This document shows positions 8,594-17,472 of a stretch of DNA of 64,000 bases, one piece after another. The position numbers and the translations under genes are program-made. Below the pieces are notes generated by a model. The model worked only from the letters and a program-made list of their open reading frames with translations, searched no databases and had not been told where the DNA came from. The stretch is from Amycolatopsis sp. FBCC-B4732 (GTDB lineage Bacteria; Actinomycetota; Actinomycetes; Mycobacteriales; Pseudonocardiaceae), in assembly GCF_023008405.1 (NCBI RefSeq), contig NZ_CP095376.1:9032501-9096500 (forward strand), given 5' to 3'. The stretch's first letter is position 1. The number at the start of each line of letters is the position of its first letter.

Positions 8594-9720
8594 GCGGCGA
8601 GGCGGCCCAGCTGGCCGCGATCGAGGAGTCGGGCTGGGGTGTGCCGTTCCGGCTCTTCCAGCCGCACAACCTGGCTTTCTGGGTGTATTCGCTCGGCCTG
8701 GGCGGTGGTGCGCTGGCGATCGTGCGGTACTTCGGCACCGGCGGTTTCTACACGCCGGCGCTGAACGGTGGTGTGCTGCTGTTCGCGCTTTACCTCGTGC
8801 CGTGGTTGCTGTTGCTGCGCCGCCAGAACCGCTACACGGCGCAACCGGGCGGGCTTCTCGCGGCGGGTTTCGCCTGGGGTGGCGTCGCCGCGGCGTTCTG
8901 GATCGCGCTTCCGGCCAACACCGCGCTGCTGGAGATCTGGACGAAGGCCGGCGGCACCGCCTTCGCCGGCAACTGGGCCGCCGGGCTCACCGCTCCGATC
9001 AACGAGGAGTGGGGCAAGGCGCTCGGGCTCGTCCTGCTGATCGGGCTCGCCCCGCGGCTGGTCCGCAGCGCCTACGACGGGTTCATCATCGGCGCGTTCA
9101 TCGGCCTGGGCTTCCAGGTGTTCGAGGACGTGCTTTACGTCTACAACGGCGCCGCGCAGACCTTCGGCGCGAACCAGCTCGGGACGTCGCTGCAGGTGTT
9201 CCTCATCCGCGGCGTGTCCGGGATCGTGTCGCACGCGCTGTTCAGCGCCCTCTTCTGCACAGGTCTGATGTGGGTGCTGGGCCGCGCGCGTGGCGAGCGT
9301 CAGGTGCTACTCGGCGTGGTGACCATGCTGCTGGCCATGGTGTTCCACTTCGCCTGGGACGACATGGGCGGCCTCGGCGGCGGTGGCCCGCTGGTCCCGG
9401 TGCTGCCGTTCGCGATCGCGGCCGTCGAGCTCGCCACCCTGTTCGCCGTGCTGCGCCGCGCCGCGCGCCGCGAGCGGAGCTGGATGCGGGACCTGCTCGG
9501 GCCGGAAGCCGAGGCCGGAGTGGTCGGACCCGCGTTGCTGGACGCGGTCAGCGGGCTGCGCGAGGACCGCAGGAAATTCCGCAAGCAGGTGCACAGCCGG
9601 CGCCGGGCCCGCCACCTCCTCAACGCCGCGGGCGACCTCGCGCGAGAGATCTCCCGCGCCGGAGGCAGCGAAACCGCCCGCGTGGCGCACGCACGGGCCG
9701 AGCTGGAACGACTCGCCTAG
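8590..9720 (+). CDS. PrsW-family intramembrane metalloprotease
   Basis: A 376-residue polytopic membrane protein with about eight hydrophobic helices. It carries the PrsW/CAAX-protease-like signature: NEEWGK (E139, E140, K143), FEDVLY (E179, D180), a helix with H215 (VSHALFSA) and HFAWDD (H253). PrsW clips anti-sigma factors inside the membrane in Bacillus; in actinomycetes the substrates are mostly unknown. Residues after about 300 form a basic cytoplasmic tail. ATG 8590 overlaps the stop of the upstream remnant. The stop TAG shares the palindrome CTAG with the stop of the convergent gene. A site-1 protease or sigma factor partner is not seen nearby. Confidence 0.88.
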   Translation: MSGEAAQLAAIEESGWGVPFRLFQPHNLAFWVYSLGLGGGALAIVRYFGTGGFYTPALNGGVLLFALYLVPWLLLLRRQNRYTAQPGGLLAAGFAWGGVAAAFWIALPANTALLEIWTKAGGTAFAGNWAAGLTAPINEEWGKALGLVLLIGLAPRLVRSAYDGFIIGAFIGLGFQVFEDVLYVYNGAAQTFGANQLGTSLQVFLIRGVSGIVSHALFSALFCTGLMWVLGRARGERQVLLGVVTMLLAMVFHFAWDDMGGLGGGGPLVPVLPFAIAAVELATLFAVLRRAARRERSWMRDLLGPEAEAGVVGPALLDAVSGLREDRRKFRKQVHSRRRARHLLNAAGDLAREISRAGGSETARVAHARAELERLA

Positions 9721-10280
9721 CGGCCGGCGCGCCAAAGCACGGCACGCCCGGTGAACGCCGCCAGCCGGTCCAGAGCCGGCGCGCCGGCGTCGATCGGGTG
9801 CGGCTCGCCGAACCGGCTGCCGCGGTCCTGTGCGGGCAGCTGAGCCCGCACGAACGCCAGCGCCTGCTCGACGAGGTGGTCCGGCGCGGCCGCCGGAACG
9901 CCGGTGGCCTGCGCCAGGTCCCAGGAGTGCGTGAGCAGGTCCGCGATCCGCCACCGCAGCCGTTCGGCGCCGGTCGTCGTGCCCAGCGGCGTCTCCTGGA
10001 CGCGGTCGAGCGCGCCCGGCTCGTCCGCGGCCGCCTGCAGGGCCGCGGACGAGCGCCGGAACGCCCCCGCGGGGTCCGCGCCGAGGTGGTCGGCCGCGCG
10101 GTCGGGCGGCGGGGCGTTCGAGAACATCGCCGTCAGCACGAGGTCCAAGCCGACGAGGTGGCCCGTCAGGTCCCGCACAGTCCACTCGTCGCACGGCGTC
10201 GGCGCGCTCCACTGGCCGGGCGCGACCCGGTCGAGCAGGCCGCTCGCGGTCGCGGCCGCGCGGGCGAGGTCTTCGATCAC
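9717..10280 (-). CDS. DinB-like metal-binding protein (TIGR03086 type, mycothiol-dependent isomerase N-domain)
   Basis: Encodes 187 residues of the four-helix DinB/MDMPI_N superfamily. The N-terminal half shows the typical W-S-x-P-T-P-C-D-E-W-T-V-R-D-L-x-G-H-L pattern (around 24-44) and later the DLLTHSWDLAQATG motif, which supplies metal-binding histidines. Such proteins are thought to use mycothiol as cofactor in thiol-transfer or isomerisation; the substrate here is unknown. GTG 10280 overlaps the XPB helicase stop by four bases (GTGA), so the two genes are co-translated. This coupling with a repair helicase is notable. Confidence 0.85.
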   Translation of the reverse strand: MIEDLARAAATASGLLDRVAPGQWSAPTPCDEWTVRDLTGHLVGLDLVLTAMFSNAPPPDRAADHLGADPAGAFRRSSAALQAAADEPGALDRVQETPLGTTTGAERLRWRIADLLTHSWDLAQATGVPAAAPDHLVEQALAFVRAQLPAQDRGSRFGEPHPIDAGAPALDRLAAFTGRAVLWRAGR

Positions 10281-11923
10281 AACGGCCGGAGCAGGTCGTC
10301 GGCGTCCACGATGTGGTACGCGTACCCCTGCTCCGCGAGGAAACGCTGCCGGTGCGCCGCGTACTCCGTGTCGACCGTGTCGCGCGAGACGATCGAGTAG
10401 AAGTGCGCCTGACGCCCGTCGCCCTTCGGTCGCAGCAGCCGGCCCAGGCGCTGGGCTTCCTCCTGCCGCGAGCCGAACGTGCCCGAGATCTGGATCGCCA
10501 CCGACGCCTCGGGCAGGTCGATCGAGAAGTTCGCGACCTTCGACACCACCAGCGTCCGGATCTCGCCGCGGCGGAACTTGTCGAACAGCTCCTCGCGCTC
10601 CTTGTTGCGGGTCGCGCCCTGGATAACCGGCGCGTCGAGCTCGTCGCCGAGCATCTCCAGCTGGTCGAGGTAGGCGCCGATGACCAGGGTCGGCTCGCCG
10701 GCGTGCTTCTGCACGATCGACTTGATCACCGGGGTCTTCGTCATCGCCGTCGCGGCCAGCTTGTAGCGCTCGTCGGCCTCGGCCGTCGCGTAGCCGAGGC
10801 GCTCGGCGTCGGTCAGCGTCACGCGGACCTCGGTGCACTCCGCCGGCGCGATCCAGCCCTGCGCCTCGATGTCGCGCCACGGGACGTCGTAGCGCTTCGG
10901 TCCGATCAGTGAGAAGACGTCGCCCTCGCGGCCGTCCTCGCGCACCAGCGTCGCCGTCAGGCCCAGCCGCCGCCGGGACTGCAGGTCGGCCGTCATCCGG
11001 AACACCGGGGCGGGCAGCAGGTGGACCTCGTCGTAGACGACCAGGCCCCAGTCTCGCGAGTCGAACAGCTCCAGGTGCCGGTACTCGCCCTTGGTCTTGC
11101 GGGTGACGACCTGGTAGGTCGCGATGGTGACCGGCCGGATCTCCTTCTTCTCGCCGGAGTACTCGCCGATCTCCTCCTCGGTCAGCGACGTCCGCGCGAT
11201 CAGCTCGCGCTTCCACTGCCGCCCGGCGACCGTGTTCGTCACCAGGATCAGCGTGGTCGCCGCCGCCTTCGCCATGGCCGCCGCGCCGACCATCGTCTTG
11301 CCCGCGCCGCAGGGCAGCACGACGACGCCGGAGCCGCCCGCCCAGAACGCCTCCGCGGCCTGGCGCTGGTAGTCGCGCAGCTGCCAGTCCGTCTCGTCGA
11401 GGGCGATCGGGTGCGCCTCACCGTCGACGTACCCGGCGAGGTCCTCGGCCGGCCAGCCGACCTTTAGCAGCGCCTGCTTGAGCCGCCCGCGCTCGGACGG
11501 GTGCACGATGACCGTGTCCTCGTCGATCCGGGCGCCGAGCATCGGGCTGATCTTCTTGTTCCGGCTCACCTCGGTCAGCACCGCGCGGTCGGTGGTCGAC
11601 ATGACCAGCCCGTGCGCCGGGTGGTTGGCGATCTGCAGCCGCCCGAACCGGCCCATCACGTCGACGACGTCGATCAGCAGCGGCTGCGGCACCGGGAAGC
11701 GCGAGTACGTCGTCAGCGCGTCGACGACCTGCTCGGCGTCGTGGCCGGCGGCACGCGCGTTCCACAACGCCAGCGGCGTGATCCGGTAGGTGTGCACGTG
11801 CTCCGGCGCCCGTTCGAGCTCGGCGAACGGCGCGATGGAGATCCGCGCGTCGTCGGCCTGGGGGTGGTCGACCTCCAGGAGCACGGTCTTGTCGGACTGG
11901 ACGATCAGCGGGCCATCAGTCAC
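10277..11923 (-). CDS. XPB-type DNA repair helicase (3'-5', SF2)
   Basis: A 548-residue bacterial XPB/ERCC3 homologue that unwinds DNA in an ATP-dependent way and is thought to act in nucleotide excision repair or recombination. Motifs: Walker A LPCGAGKT (203-210), DEVH box (298-301), GLTAT (321-325), the XPB-specific RED motif (R328-E329-D330) and the motif VI string QRLGRLLRP near 490. The N-terminal 180 residues form the damage-recognition-like domain of the family. A TATAAC hexamer lies about 20 bases upstream of the ATG. In M. tuberculosis this gene (Rv0861c) is next to the Rv0862c homologue; here that partner lies 24 kb away at 34500-36737. Confidence 0.93.
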   Translation of the reverse strand: MTDGPLIVQSDKTVLLEVDHPQADDARISIAPFAELERAPEHVHTYRITPLALWNARAAGHDAEQVVDALTTYSRFPVPQPLLIDVVDVMGRFGRLQIANHPAHGLVMSTTDRAVLTEVSRNKKISPMLGARIDEDTVIVHPSERGRLKQALLKVGWPAEDLAGYVDGEAHPIALDETDWQLRDYQRQAAEAFWAGGSGVVVLPCGAGKTMVGAAAMAKAAATTLILVTNTVAGRQWKRELIARTSLTEEEIGEYSGEKKEIRPVTIATYQVVTRKTKGEYRHLELFDSRDWGLVVYDEVHLLPAPVFRMTADLQSRRRLGLTATLVREDGREGDVFSLIGPKRYDVPWRDIEAQGWIAPAECTEVRVTLTDAERLGYATAEADERYKLAATAMTKTPVIKSIVQKHAGEPTLVIGAYLDQLEMLGDELDAPVIQGATRNKEREELFDKFRRGEIRTLVVSKVANFSIDLPEASVAIQISGTFGSRQEEAQRLGRLLRPKGDGRQAHFYSIVSRDTVDTEYAAHRQRFLAEQGYAYHIVDADDLLRPL

Positions 11924-11998
11924 AACTACTGTTATACGTGCCTCGCTCGCGGCCGGCTGCGACGGGACGAGGTGCCGAGGGGATCACTGGAGGGCACG

Positions 11999-12616
11999 TT
12001 GACCACACCACCGTCCGACGACAACCCGTTCCGGACGCCCGACTACGCGACGCCGTACGCGCCGATGCCGCCCGTGCAGGGGCAGCCGGCCATCCCGCAC
12101 TGGTTCACCGTGAAGGTGCGGATCACGCTCGCCGCCTGCGTGGTCCTGGCGCTGGGCCTGGGCTCGCTGGCCGCGCTGGGCATCAACTCGCTCGGCGGCA
12201 GCGGCACGCCGTCGTACGGTGACTGCCTGTACCTGACGCGGGAGAGCGGCGACCGGACCGCCTACCACCGCGTCGGGTGCGGCGCGGACAGCGCGACCTA
12301 CAAGGTCGAGAACGTCTACCGCGGGGCCATCTCGTGCGCGTCCGGCGACTACGTGCGGTTCCGGGTCGGCTCCGGCTCGAGCCAGACGCTCTGCCTGGCG
12401 CTGAACGTCAAGTCCGGCGACTGCGTGCGCGGCGTCGAGGACGAGACGACGATCACCAAGGTGAGCTGCACCGACCCGGCGGCGCAGGACCGCGTCCAGG
12501 TCGTCTCCGGCTTCGGTGACGAAGACGCGTGCGGCGAGAACGCGGACAAGGTCCTGATGTACCAGGGGCCGCCGCGGCGCACGGTCTGCCTGGTGAAGAC
12601 CGGCGAGAACATCTAG
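11999..12616 (+). CDS. Membrane-anchored LppU/SCO3897-like protein
   Basis: Encodes 205 residues: a Pro/Tyr-rich cytoplasmic stretch (1-38), one membrane helix (about 43-66) and an outside domain with many cysteines (GDCLYL, VGCG, ISCASGDY, TLCLAL, GDCVRG, VSCTD, DACG, TVCLV). The paired-Cys layout matches the LppU/SCO3897 family of actinobacterial surface proteins of unknown role. I chose TTG 11999 because GGAGG sits 6 bases upstream and the protein then begins directly with TTPPSDDNP; an in-frame GTG at 11972 would add nine residues. It diverges from the XPB helicase gene. Confidence 0.75.
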   Translation: MTTPPSDDNPFRTPDYATPYAPMPPVQGQPAIPHWFTVKVRITLAACVVLALGLGSLAALGINSLGGSGTPSYGDCLYLTRESGDRTAYHRVGCGADSATYKVENVYRGAISCASGDYVRFRVGSGSSQTLCLALNVKSGDCVRGVEDETTITKVSCTDPAAQDRVQVVSGFGDEDACGENADKVLMYQGPPRRTVCLVKTGENI

Positions 12617-12619
12617 CCG

Positions 12620-13585
12620 CTAGGAGCCGTTCTGGCCGGGCAGTAGCGCCTGGACGTCGAGACGGTTCGCCAGCAGGCCGGAGTTGTGCATCAGGTCGGC
12701 CACCCGCTGCAACCGGATGCCGTTGAGCGACGCCGGGTACGAGCCGAGCGAGATGAGCGCGGCCGTCGTCGAGTCGATGTCGGAGAACTTCGGGAGCGCG
12801 TCGCGGACCACCGCCGGGTCCGTCGCGCTCTGCTGGGCCGCGCCCAGCGCCGTCCGGAACGCCGCCAGGGTCCGGGGGTTGGCCTGCGCGAACGGCTTGG
12901 CCGACGCGTAGCCGGACAGCGGGAAGCCGAGCGTCGAACCGCGGGCGCCGTCGGCCAGGATGTGCGCGCCCAGGTCCTTCTCGGCGCGGGTGATATACGG
13001 CTCGATCATCAGCGCCGCGTCCGCGTCACCGGCCTGGAGCGCCTGCGGCATCCCGTCGAACCCGACCTGCCGGAACTTGATCTTCGCGGCGTCCACGCCC
13101 GCCGTGACCAGCACCGACCGCGCGACGAGCGCGCCGATGTCGTCGAGCATGTTGACCGCGATCTCGGGTGACTTCTTCGCCGTCGGCACCGTGTAGTCGG
13201 AGCCGGGCAGGGTGACCAGCGCCATCGTGTTGGGTCCCGAGGTGTACGCCTCGCCCTGCAACTGCAGGGCCGACCCGCCCGCCGCCGCGCGGAACATCGC
13301 AATGTCGGAGGCGAAGGTGACGTCGAGGTCGCCGGCGGCCACCTTGGCCAGCCCGTCCTCGCCGCCGAGTTCCACCAGTTGGACGTTCAGCCCGCCGGAC
13401 CCGAACTTCCCGCTCGCCACGGCGATCCGCAACGGGGCCGTGTCGATGGCGTTGCCCACACCGACGCGCAGGGTGGTCCGTTCCAGCGCTGGTGGGGGCG
13501 CCGGGGTGCCCGAAGAGAACACGCTGCACCCGGCGGTCGCCAGAAGCGCCGCCACCAGCGGAATCGTCCGTCCGCGTCTGATCAT
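12620..13585 (-). CDS. Orphan ABC substrate-binding lipoprotein (SsuA/TauA/NMT1 type)
   Basis: A 321-residue lipoprotein with lipobox LLATAGC (cleavage before C19) and an NMT1/SsuA-like periplasmic-binding fold: LRVGVGNAIDTAPLRIA, GDLDVTFASD, and a LQAGDADAALMIEPY ligand-hinge region. The C-terminus (YPASLNGIRLQRVADLMHNSG) matches the end of the binding protein at 25019-26026, so the two are paralogues. There is no permease or ATPase gene next to it. It could feed the importer at 22.5-25.0 kb or act as a sensor. Two inverted repeats lie in the divergent region to the kinase gene. Ligand unknown; sulfonates, taurine or aromatic sulfonates are typical for the family. Confidence 0.85.
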   Translation of the reverse strand: MIRRGRTIPLVAALLATAGCSVFSSGTPAPPPALERTTLRVGVGNAIDTAPLRIAVASGKFGSGGLNVQLVELGGEDGLAKVAAGDLDVTFASDIAMFRAAAGGSALQLQGEAYTSGPNTMALVTLPGSDYTVPTAKKSPEIAVNMLDDIGALVARSVLVTAGVDAAKIKFRQVGFDGMPQALQAGDADAALMIEPYITRAEKDLGAHILADGARGSTLGFPLSGYASAKPFAQANPRTLAAFRTALGAAQQSATDPAVVRDALPKFSDIDSTTAALISLGSYPASLNGIRLQRVADLMHNSGLLANRLDVQALLPGQNGS

Positions 13586-13601
13586 GAACCTTCACCTACC
13601 G

Positions 13602-13618
13602 CGAGAATCTGGTTCTCG
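13602..13618. promoter_or_regulatory. Inverted repeat CGAGAA-N5-TTCTCG
   Basis: Perfect 6-bp arms 17-33 bases upstream of the lipoprotein start (13585). Position suggests an operator or leader hairpin of that gene. Confidence 0.4.
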
Positions 13619-13623
13619 TGCTG

Positions 13624-13651
13624 GATCGTATGGTCCGCGCCCCATACGATC
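13624..13651. promoter_or_regulatory. Perfect 10-bp inverted repeat, likely operator
   Basis: GATCGTATGG and CCATACGATC are separated by 8 bases in the 185-base region between the divergent lipoprotein and sensor-kinase genes. The size and AT-richer core in a GC-rich setting fit a dimeric repressor site; the regulator is not identified. Confidence 0.5.
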
Positions 13652-13770
13652 GCGGGCAGGGCCGGATCGCGCCAGCGCGGCTTTCGGATCTCCACGGTGG
13701 GGGCTACCGTTCAGTAGGTTCGACTGCAGTCAGATCCGCGGGTTCCGCCCGCGGCGGAAAAGGAAACCAG

Positions 13771-16512
13771 GTGACCCGTCGCGAGAAGCGTCCCCGCAAG
13801 GGCGGCGACGCGGCGGATCCGCGTCCGGCCGGCGGCCGCTGGCGATTGCGCAACTGGCGCCTCGGCACGAAGCTCTTCGCCGTCCTGCTGATCCCGGCGC
13901 TCGCCGTGATCGCCCTCGTCGGCCTGCGGATCAGCTCGGACCTGCGCGACGCGCGGCAGCTCGCCGAGTTCGCCACGCGCGGCCGCGTCGACAGCACGGT
14001 GGCCGAGGCCGTCCACGAGCTGCAGCGCGAGCGCGACCTCACGGTCCGGTTCGTCGCGCAGAACCGCCAGGGCGACACCGCCGACCTCACCGCCCAGCGC
14101 AACCGCGTCGACCAGGCAATCGGCACGTTCGAACGGACCCTCGCCGACAGCAAGCCGCGGCTCGACGCGAAGGCCGCGGACAGCCTCCAGCAGACCGACG
14201 ACCGGCTGCGCGTGCTCGGCGGCCTCCGGTTCTCCGCGGAGCACTCGGCGTTCCCCGCCGACGCCGTCCTGCGCTCCTACAGCGAGCTCGTCTCCGGCAT
14301 GCTCGACATCAGCGACGCGGCCGCCGCCGACGTCTCCGACCCGGAGCTCGCGCGGCTGCGGCTGGCCGGGAACGCGCTGGCGCGGATCAAGGACCAGATG
14401 TCGGTCAAGCGGGCGGTGATGGCCGAGGCGCTCGCCGCGGGCACGCTGGACCGCGACCGCACGCGCGCGCTGCTCGGCGCCGAAGCCGAGCTCGCCGCCG
14501 CGCGCAACGACTACCGCACCTTCGCGACGCCCGACCAGCAGCGGATGTACGACGACACGGTGATCGGCCTGGTCGTCGACATCGGCAACGACATGGTCGA
14601 GTCCGCGCTGACCCGCACCGAGAACGGCCAGAACCTCTCGGGCCTCGACCCGAACCAGTGGGACACCTCGGCGACCCACACGGTCAACCTCGCCCACCAG
14701 GTGCAGCAGGCGCTGCTGGTCCAGTTGCAGGAACGCACCGACGCGCTGGCGGCGCAGGCCCGCACGGCGGCGTTGTGGGACGGCGGCGTGGTGCTCGGCG
14801 TCCTCCTCGTCGCGGGCGTGCTTTCGGTGGTCATCGCGCGGTCCCTGTTGCGCCCCTTGCGGATCCTGCGCCGGACGGCCCTCGAGGTGGCCGAGCACCG
14901 GCTGCCCGCGGCCGTGCAGAACCTGCTCACCGACCCCGAGCCCGCCCCGGAGAACCTGCGGAAACGGCTCGCCGTCGCGCCCGTGCCGGTGTTCACCCGC
15001 GAAGAGGTCGGCCAGGTGGCGCGCGCGTTCGACGCGGTGCACGGCGAGGCCGTCCGGCTCGCCGGCGAGCAGGCGATGCTGCGCGAGAACGTCAACGCGA
15101 TGTTCGTCAACCTCTCGCAGCGCAGCCAGGACCTCGTCGAGCGGCAGCTGTCGGTGCTCGACCGGATGGAGGCCGACGAGCAGGACCCGGACACCCTCGC
15201 CGGGCTGTTCGAACTCGACCACCTCGCCACGCGGATGCGGCGCAACAGCGAGAACCTGCTGGTGCTCTCCGGCCAGGACTCCGCGCGCGAAGACGCCGGT
15301 GCGGTGTCGGCCGACGAGATCGTCGGCGCCGCGCTCTCGGAGGTCGAGCACTACCAGCGGATCGAGCTCGGCCCGGCGCCGCAGGTCGCGGTGCGCGGCG
15401 AGGCCGTCAACGACCTCGTGCACGTCGTTTCGGAGCTGCTGGAGAACGCGACCCGCTACTCCGGCGGCGAGACGGTCACCGTGGCGAGCGCCGAAACCCA
15501 CGACGGCGACTGGCAGATCGAGATCATCGACCACGGCGCCGGCATGCCGCAGGCGGAGATCGACCGCACCAACGCGCGGCTCGCGCACCCGCCGGACGTC
15601 GACGTCGAGGTGTCGCGCCGGATGGGGCTGTTCGTGGTGGCGACGCTGGCCACCCGCCACCACATCGACGTCAGCCTGAGCGCCGGTGCGCCCTCCGGGC
15701 TGGTGGCGACCGTGCTGGTGCCCTCGGCCCTGATCGTCGAGCTGCCGCCGATGCCGGCGCCGCCCCCGCCCGCGGAGCCGGCCGCCGCCCCGGAACCCGA
15801 ACTGCTGGCGCCGCTCGCCCCGCTCACGCCGCCGGAACCCGAGCCGGAGCCGGAACCGGAAGAGCTGACGCCGCCGTCGATCGAGGCCGGCCCGCCGCGC
15901 CGGGCCCCCGTGGTGGCCCGCGAGCAGGCGCCAGAGTGGCCGGTCGCGGACGACGACACGCACCTCGACTTCGACGCGCCGACCGAGCGGATGCCCGCCT
16001 ACCGCGACGTCCTGTCCCGGTGGTTCGACGCGGCCGCGGCGCCCGAACAGCCGCGCCGCCCGGTGGAACCGCGCCCGGTCGCCGAAGAGCCGCGCCCGGT
16101 CGAGCCGGAGCCGCGGCACGCACTCGCCGCGGGCCCCCCGCCCCCGCCACCCCCACTTTCCCGTGAAAGTGGCGGCGAGGGCGGCAAAGCCGCACTTTCA
16201 CGGGAAAGTGCGGCTCTGCCGAACCCGGACGACGAGGACACCGAACCGCAGCTGCGCCCGGTGGCCCCGCCGGCCGCGATCGAGCCGACGTACGAGTGGC
16301 CGACTTCGGCCGAGCTGGAACAAGAAGACGGCGCGGAAGACACCTGGCCGTTCCTCCAGCCCGCGGATTCGGCGGCCAGCCCGGGAGCGGTGCCGGAACA
16401 GCGGCCGATACTCTCACTTTCCCCGGAAGCGGTGCGCGAGCGGATGACGAGCCTTCAAGGCGGCTTCCGGCGAGGGCGGCACGCGAGGGGAGACGACACC
16501 CGGAACCAGTGA
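13771..16512 (+). CDS. Orphan CvnA-like sensor histidine kinase (nitrate/nitrite sensor domain)
   Basis: A 913-residue membrane kinase. Order: basic N-terminus, TM1 (about 33-53), extracellular NIT-like sensor (about 60-330), TM2 (about 335-357), HAMP-like linker, a DHLATRMRR helix holding the likely phospho-His, HATPase domain with N-box ELLENATRYS (about 551) and DHGAGMP, then a 260-residue Pro/Glu-rich tail. The tail ends in a SLQGGFRRGRHA motif also found in the cvnA protein at 26726 ([12 protein letters not shown]). GTG 13771 has an AAAGGAAA ribosome site. There is no cvnB, C or D next to it, so it is an orphan conservon-type kinase. The tail contains two palindromic repeat elements (16153-16215). 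Confidence 0.9.
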   Translation: MTRREKRPRKGGDAADPRPAGGRWRLRNWRLGTKLFAVLLIPALAVIALVGLRISSDLRDARQLAEFATRGRVDSTVAEAVHELQRERDLTVRFVAQNRQGDTADLTAQRNRVDQAIGTFERTLADSKPRLDAKAADSLQQTDDRLRVLGGLRFSAEHSAFPADAVLRSYSELVSGMLDISDAAAADVSDPELARLRLAGNALARIKDQMSVKRAVMAEALAAGTLDRDRTRALLGAEAELAAARNDYRTFATPDQQRMYDDTVIGLVVDIGNDMVESALTRTENGQNLSGLDPNQWDTSATHTVNLAHQVQQALLVQLQERTDALAAQARTAALWDGGVVLGVLLVAGVLSVVIARSLLRPLRILRRTALEVAEHRLPAAVQNLLTDPEPAPENLRKRLAVAPVPVFTREEVGQVARAFDAVHGEAVRLAGEQAMLRENVNAMFVNLSQRSQDLVERQLSVLDRMEADEQDPDTLAGLFELDHLATRMRRNSENLLVLSGQDSAREDAGAVSADEIVGAALSEVEHYQRIELGPAPQVAVRGEAVNDLVHVVSELLENATRYSGGETVTVASAETHDGDWQIEIIDHGAGMPQAEIDRTNARLAHPPDVDVEVSRRMGLFVVATLATRHHIDVSLSAGAPSGLVATVLVPSALIVELPPMPAPPPPAEPAAAPEPELLAPLAPLTPPEPEPEPEPEELTPPSIEAGPPRRAPVVAREQAPEWPVADDDTHLDFDAPTERMPAYRDVLSRWFDAAAAPEQPRRPVEPRPVAEEPRPVEPEPRHALAAGPPPPPPPLSRESGGEGGKAALSRESAALPNPDDEDTEPQLRPVAPPAAIEPTYEWPTSAELEQEDGAEDTWPFLQPADSAASPGAVPEQRPILSLSPEAVRERMTSLQGGFRRGRHARGDDTRNQ
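16153..16215. repeat. Inverted pair of CACTTTC palindromes inside the kinase gene
   Basis: Element 1 (16153-16172) is CCACTTTC-CCGT-GAAAGTGG. Element 2 (16188-16215) has 12-bp perfect arms AGCCGCACTTTC / GAAAGTGCGGCT around ACGG. The 18-base cores CACTTTCCCGTGAAAGTG and CACTTTCACGGGAAAGTG are reverse complements, so the same element is present twice in opposite orientation. Both are translated in frame as LSRES inside the proline-rich tail, so they look like inserted short palindromic repeats kept as coding sequence. Confidence 0.7.
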
Positions 16513-16525
16513 AACGGATTGAGGC

Positions 16526-17203
16526 ATGAGCTCGAAGACGCCCCTGCTGGAAGTGATCGCGCTGGACGTGGCGGACGCCGAAGGCGCGCAGGCGGGCGGG
16601 GCGGACCGCCTCGAACTGGTCGCTGACATGGCTCAGGACGGCCTGACGCCGTCGATCGAGACCTTCCGGGACGTGCGGTCGGCGACCGACCTCCCGATCC
16701 GGGTCATGCTGCGGGACAACGGGTCCTTCGCCGTCGGCGACCTCGAAGGGCTGCGCGCGGACACCGGACGGCTGATCGACGCGGGCGCGCGCGAGTTCGT
16801 CTTCGGCTTCCTCACCGTCGACAGCGAGATCGACGTGGACGCCTGCGAAGCGCTGATCAAGGAGATCGACGGCCTGCCGTGGACGTTCCACCGCGCCATC
16901 GACCGGACGCGCGACCCGCTTCGCGCGTACGACCAGCTGGCCGCGCTCGGCTGCGACACCGTGCTCGCCGCCGGCCACCCCAACGGCGTCGGGAGCGGGC
17001 TTTCGGTGCTGCAGCGGCTGGCGCAGCGGGAGAGCGGGCCGGAGCTGCTCGTCGGCGGGGGTCTGCGGGCGCAGCAGGTGCACCTGTTGCGCGCGGGCGG
17101 GGTGCGTGGGTTCCATGTCGGGAGCGCGGTGCGACCGGGCGGGTGGCAGGCGCCGGTGGCCGCGGAAACCGTGCGCGACTGGGTGGATCTCGTCAAATCC
17201 TGA
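16526..17203 (+). CDS. cutC: CutC family protein (copper homeostasis)
   Basis: A 225-residue TIM-barrel protein of the CutC family. Visible marks: LEVIALDVADAEGAQAGGADRLEL at the start (in parts), the IRVMLRDNGSF strand, FGFLTVDSEID, and TFHRAIDRT with conserved His/Arg. CutC is linked to copper tolerance, but the chemistry is unproven and some homologues bind metal weakly. Length is slightly below the E. coli protein (248). It begins 13 bases after the kinase stop, on the same strand, so co-transcription is possible. Confidence 0.88.
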   Translation: MSSKTPLLEVIALDVADAEGAQAGGADRLELVADMAQDGLTPSIETFRDVRSATDLPIRVMLRDNGSFAVGDLEGLRADTGRLIDAGAREFVFGFLTVDSEIDVDACEALIKEIDGLPWTFHRAIDRTRDPLRAYDQLAALGCDTVLAAGHPNGVGSGLSVLQRLAQRESGPELLVGGGLRAQQVHLLRAGGVRGFHVGSAVRPGGWQAPVAAETVRDWVDLVKS

Positions 17204-17472
17204 TCCACTGCGAAACCCGCACGGGCGCCGCCGCCCGGACCGGAAATCCGCAGCCGGTCATGCCGGTATTCGATTTCTTTGAATCGGTACGGTGAAATTG
17301 CATTCGGTTCTTGCGAATGTCGGTCGGCGGCCGGTCGTGCAGCTGCACGTGCAATTCCGCCAGTTCGCCTGCTTGGGGGCTGATGCCGTGGCGGGCCCTG
17401 GCTATCGTGAACGGGAAGCCGGTCCGTCCGGATGGTGCCAAGAATTGTTCGGCCAGTACAGGAGGCGGCGCT

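Noticed and set aside
13711..16119. 802-codon minus-strand frame opposite the orphan kinase
   Set aside because: Antisense shadow; the plus strand has clear kinase domains.
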